Assembly: GCA_017983615.1 (NCBI GenBank)
Contig: JAGOBB010000003.1
Span: 124,001-188,000 of the forward strand
DNA: 64,000 nucleotides
DNA from: Azonexus sp.
GTDB lineage: Bacteria > Pseudomonadota > Gammaproteobacteria > Burkholderiales > Rhodocyclaceae
Direction of reading: 5' to 3'
Both the position numbers and the translations under genes were made by a program. Shown piece after piece: positions 63,194 through 64,000 of this stretch (its first letter is position 1; each line of letters begins with the position of its first letter). Under the pieces are notes generated by a model. The model searched no databases. It was not told where the DNA came from and saw only the letters and a program-made list of their open reading frames with translations.

Positions 63194-63667
63194 TCAACCT
63201 CCGCAACCGCCGAGGGTGACTTTGATTTCCCGGAACGCGACGTGAGACTTGCCATCGCTTGTCCGGGCCACGACACGGATGCGTTGGGTTTCCGACAATT
63301 TCAGCTGGGCCCTGACATAGGGCAGCATCGGGCCGGAAAACTCGATTGACGACGACAGCGGCATCGGGTTCTTGTCGGCGAAGATGGCCAGGCTGCGGGT
63401 ATTGGCGACGTTGCTGGTGATCTCCACTTCGACCTTGGCGCCGTTTTCGGCGATCTCCGGCGCGACGATGACGATGTCGCGGGTCTCGGCTGCGCCAGCA
63501 GCGCCATAGGCCTTCAAGGCATCGTTGACGTTGCGGGAGGTGAAGGCATTCTTGTTCCACTCGGCGGCGAGCACGGTTGTCGGCATTAGCAGGCCGGTGC
63601 CGAGCAGCGGCCCGAGTACGGCAGCCGAGGCGCCGCCTTTCAGGAGTTTTCTACGCAGTGCTTGCAT
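63194..63667 (-). CDS. soxY: Thiosulfate-oxidation carrier protein SoxY
   Basis: 157 residues from ATG at 63667. A Tat-like signal (LRRKLLKGGASAAVLGPLLG) is followed by the SoxY domain, and the C-terminal swinging arm LGGCGG carries the cysteine to which the sulfur substrate is bound. Exported with SoxZ. Upstream is moaC, 10 bp away. Confidence 0.95.
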   Translation of the reverse strand: MQALRRKLLKGGASAAVLGPLLGTGLLMPTTVLAAEWNKNAFTSRNVNDALKAYGAAGAAETRDIVIVAPEIAENGAKVEVEITSNVANTRSLAIFADKNPMPLSSSIEFSGPMLPYVRAQLKLSETQRIRVVARTSDGKSHVAFREIKVTLGGCGG

Positions 63668-63677
63668 GGGGCGAGGG

Positions 63678-64000
63678 CTATTCGGCAATCCAATGCCCAG
63701 ATTTGCCGCCCAGTTTTTCGAGCAGGCGGATGTGGTCGATACGCATGCCGCGGTCAACGGCCTTGCACATGTCGTAGATGGTAAGGAGACCGACCGAGGT
63801 GGCGGTCAGTGCTTCCATTTCGACGCCAGTGCGGCCGAAGCATTCGGCGGTGACTTCGCAATGCACGGCGCTTTGCGCTTCGTCGACGGTGAATTCGGCG
63901 GCGACGCGGGTCAGGGCGATCGGATGGCAGAGCGGGATCAGGTCGCCGGTGCGCTTCGATGCCTGGATGGCAGCGATGCGGGCGATACCCAGCACGTCGC
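63678..64000 (-). CDS. moaC: Cyclic pyranopterin monophosphate synthase MoaC, 5' end outside the window
   Basis: The last 107 residues are present: [60 protein letters not shown] and KLGGKSGHW, all hallmarks of MoaC, which makes cPMP for molybdenum cofactor. The N-terminus lies beyond 64000. Adjacency to soxYZ on the same strand suggests cotranscription. Confidence 0.95.
   Translation of the reverse strand, partial: DVLGIARIAAIQASKRTGDLIPLCHPIALTRVAAEFTVDEAQSAVHCEVTAECFGRTGVEMEALTATSVGLLTIYDMCKAVDRGMRIDHIRLLEKLGGKSGHWIAE

Overview
The window is GC-rich chromosomal DNA of a betaproteobacterium, most likely of the Rhodocyclales (Dechloromonas/Azospira-like). The placement is an inference from gene content: PEP-CTERM proteins, soxYZ, hvfABC, an NADP isocitrate dehydrogenase of each of the monomeric and dimeric types, aceK with aceA/aceB, split pntAA/pntAB/pntB, clpS-clpA, and family sequences of betaproteobacterial type. 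Most of it is dense core chromosome with many 1-4 nt stop/start overlaps. I saw no rRNA, tRNA or CRISPR array.

Layout. 1-2.9 kb: a DUF4359-like fragment, a lytic transglycosylase, a DinB-like protein, a lipoprotein and a membrane protein. 2.9-5.1 kb: an AT-richer acquired island with an integron attC site, a truncated GAF gene, an IS3-family element without target duplication and the N-terminal stub of a tyrosine recombinase. 5.2-9.3 kb: mutL and katG, divergent. 9.5-10.9 kb: two convergent PEP-CTERM genes. 11.1-16.9 kb: dedA, a lipoprotein, purN, a MITE-like element, a DUF3108 protein, an RsmB-like methyltransferase and an MscS channel. 17-22 kb: a CcdA-like protein with a thioredoxin, then hvfC-hvfB-hvfA with an anti-sigma factor, facing an ECF sigma gene. 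22-29.5 kb: a PQQ-type sugar dehydrogenase, two tiny ORFs, an RstAB-like two-component system, dsbB, rpmB-rpmG, radC, coaBC and dut. 29.5-38.1 kb: pntB-pntAB-pntAA, aceK, and both isocitrate dehydrogenases. 38.2-47.6 kb: small conserved genes, an RNA methyltransferase, a double-receiver protein, a PaiB-like protein, murI, a CoA-transferase, two AT-richer accessory genes, a TonB-like protein and an ankyrin protein. 47.6-52.8 kb: a PAS kinase/FixJ-type pair, lrgAB and a membrane-anchored Mrr-like protein. 53-59 kb: aceB, a LysR regulator, small membrane proteins, a broken cold-shock/Excalibur gene and aceA. 59.2-64 kb: rraA, clpA-clpS, cspA, soxZ-soxY and the end of moaC.

How genes work together. 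AceA, AceB, AceK and Icd form the glyoxylate-bypass branch point, and the transhydrogenase beside them balances NADPH from the two dehydrogenases. The 17-21 kb block looks like one stress regulon: two promoters identical in both boxes and in spacing drive the anti-sigma/hvfABC operon and the thioredoxin/ccdA operon, and the ECF sigma gene lies beside one of them. HvfA is a small secreted peptide with six cysteines exactly ten residues apart, expected to be modified by HvfB and HvfC into a metal-binding peptide.

The most striking unexplained structure is a family of about 40-bp interspersed repeats. There are 14 copies in 64 kb, with core AATGCTACGGTC followed by two A/T-rich tracts about one helical turn apart. 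Copies lie between genes and also, in frame, inside mutL, a DUF3108 gene, the ECF sigma gene, murI and a tonB-like gene. The design resembles a DNA-uptake signal or a structural protein-binding site.
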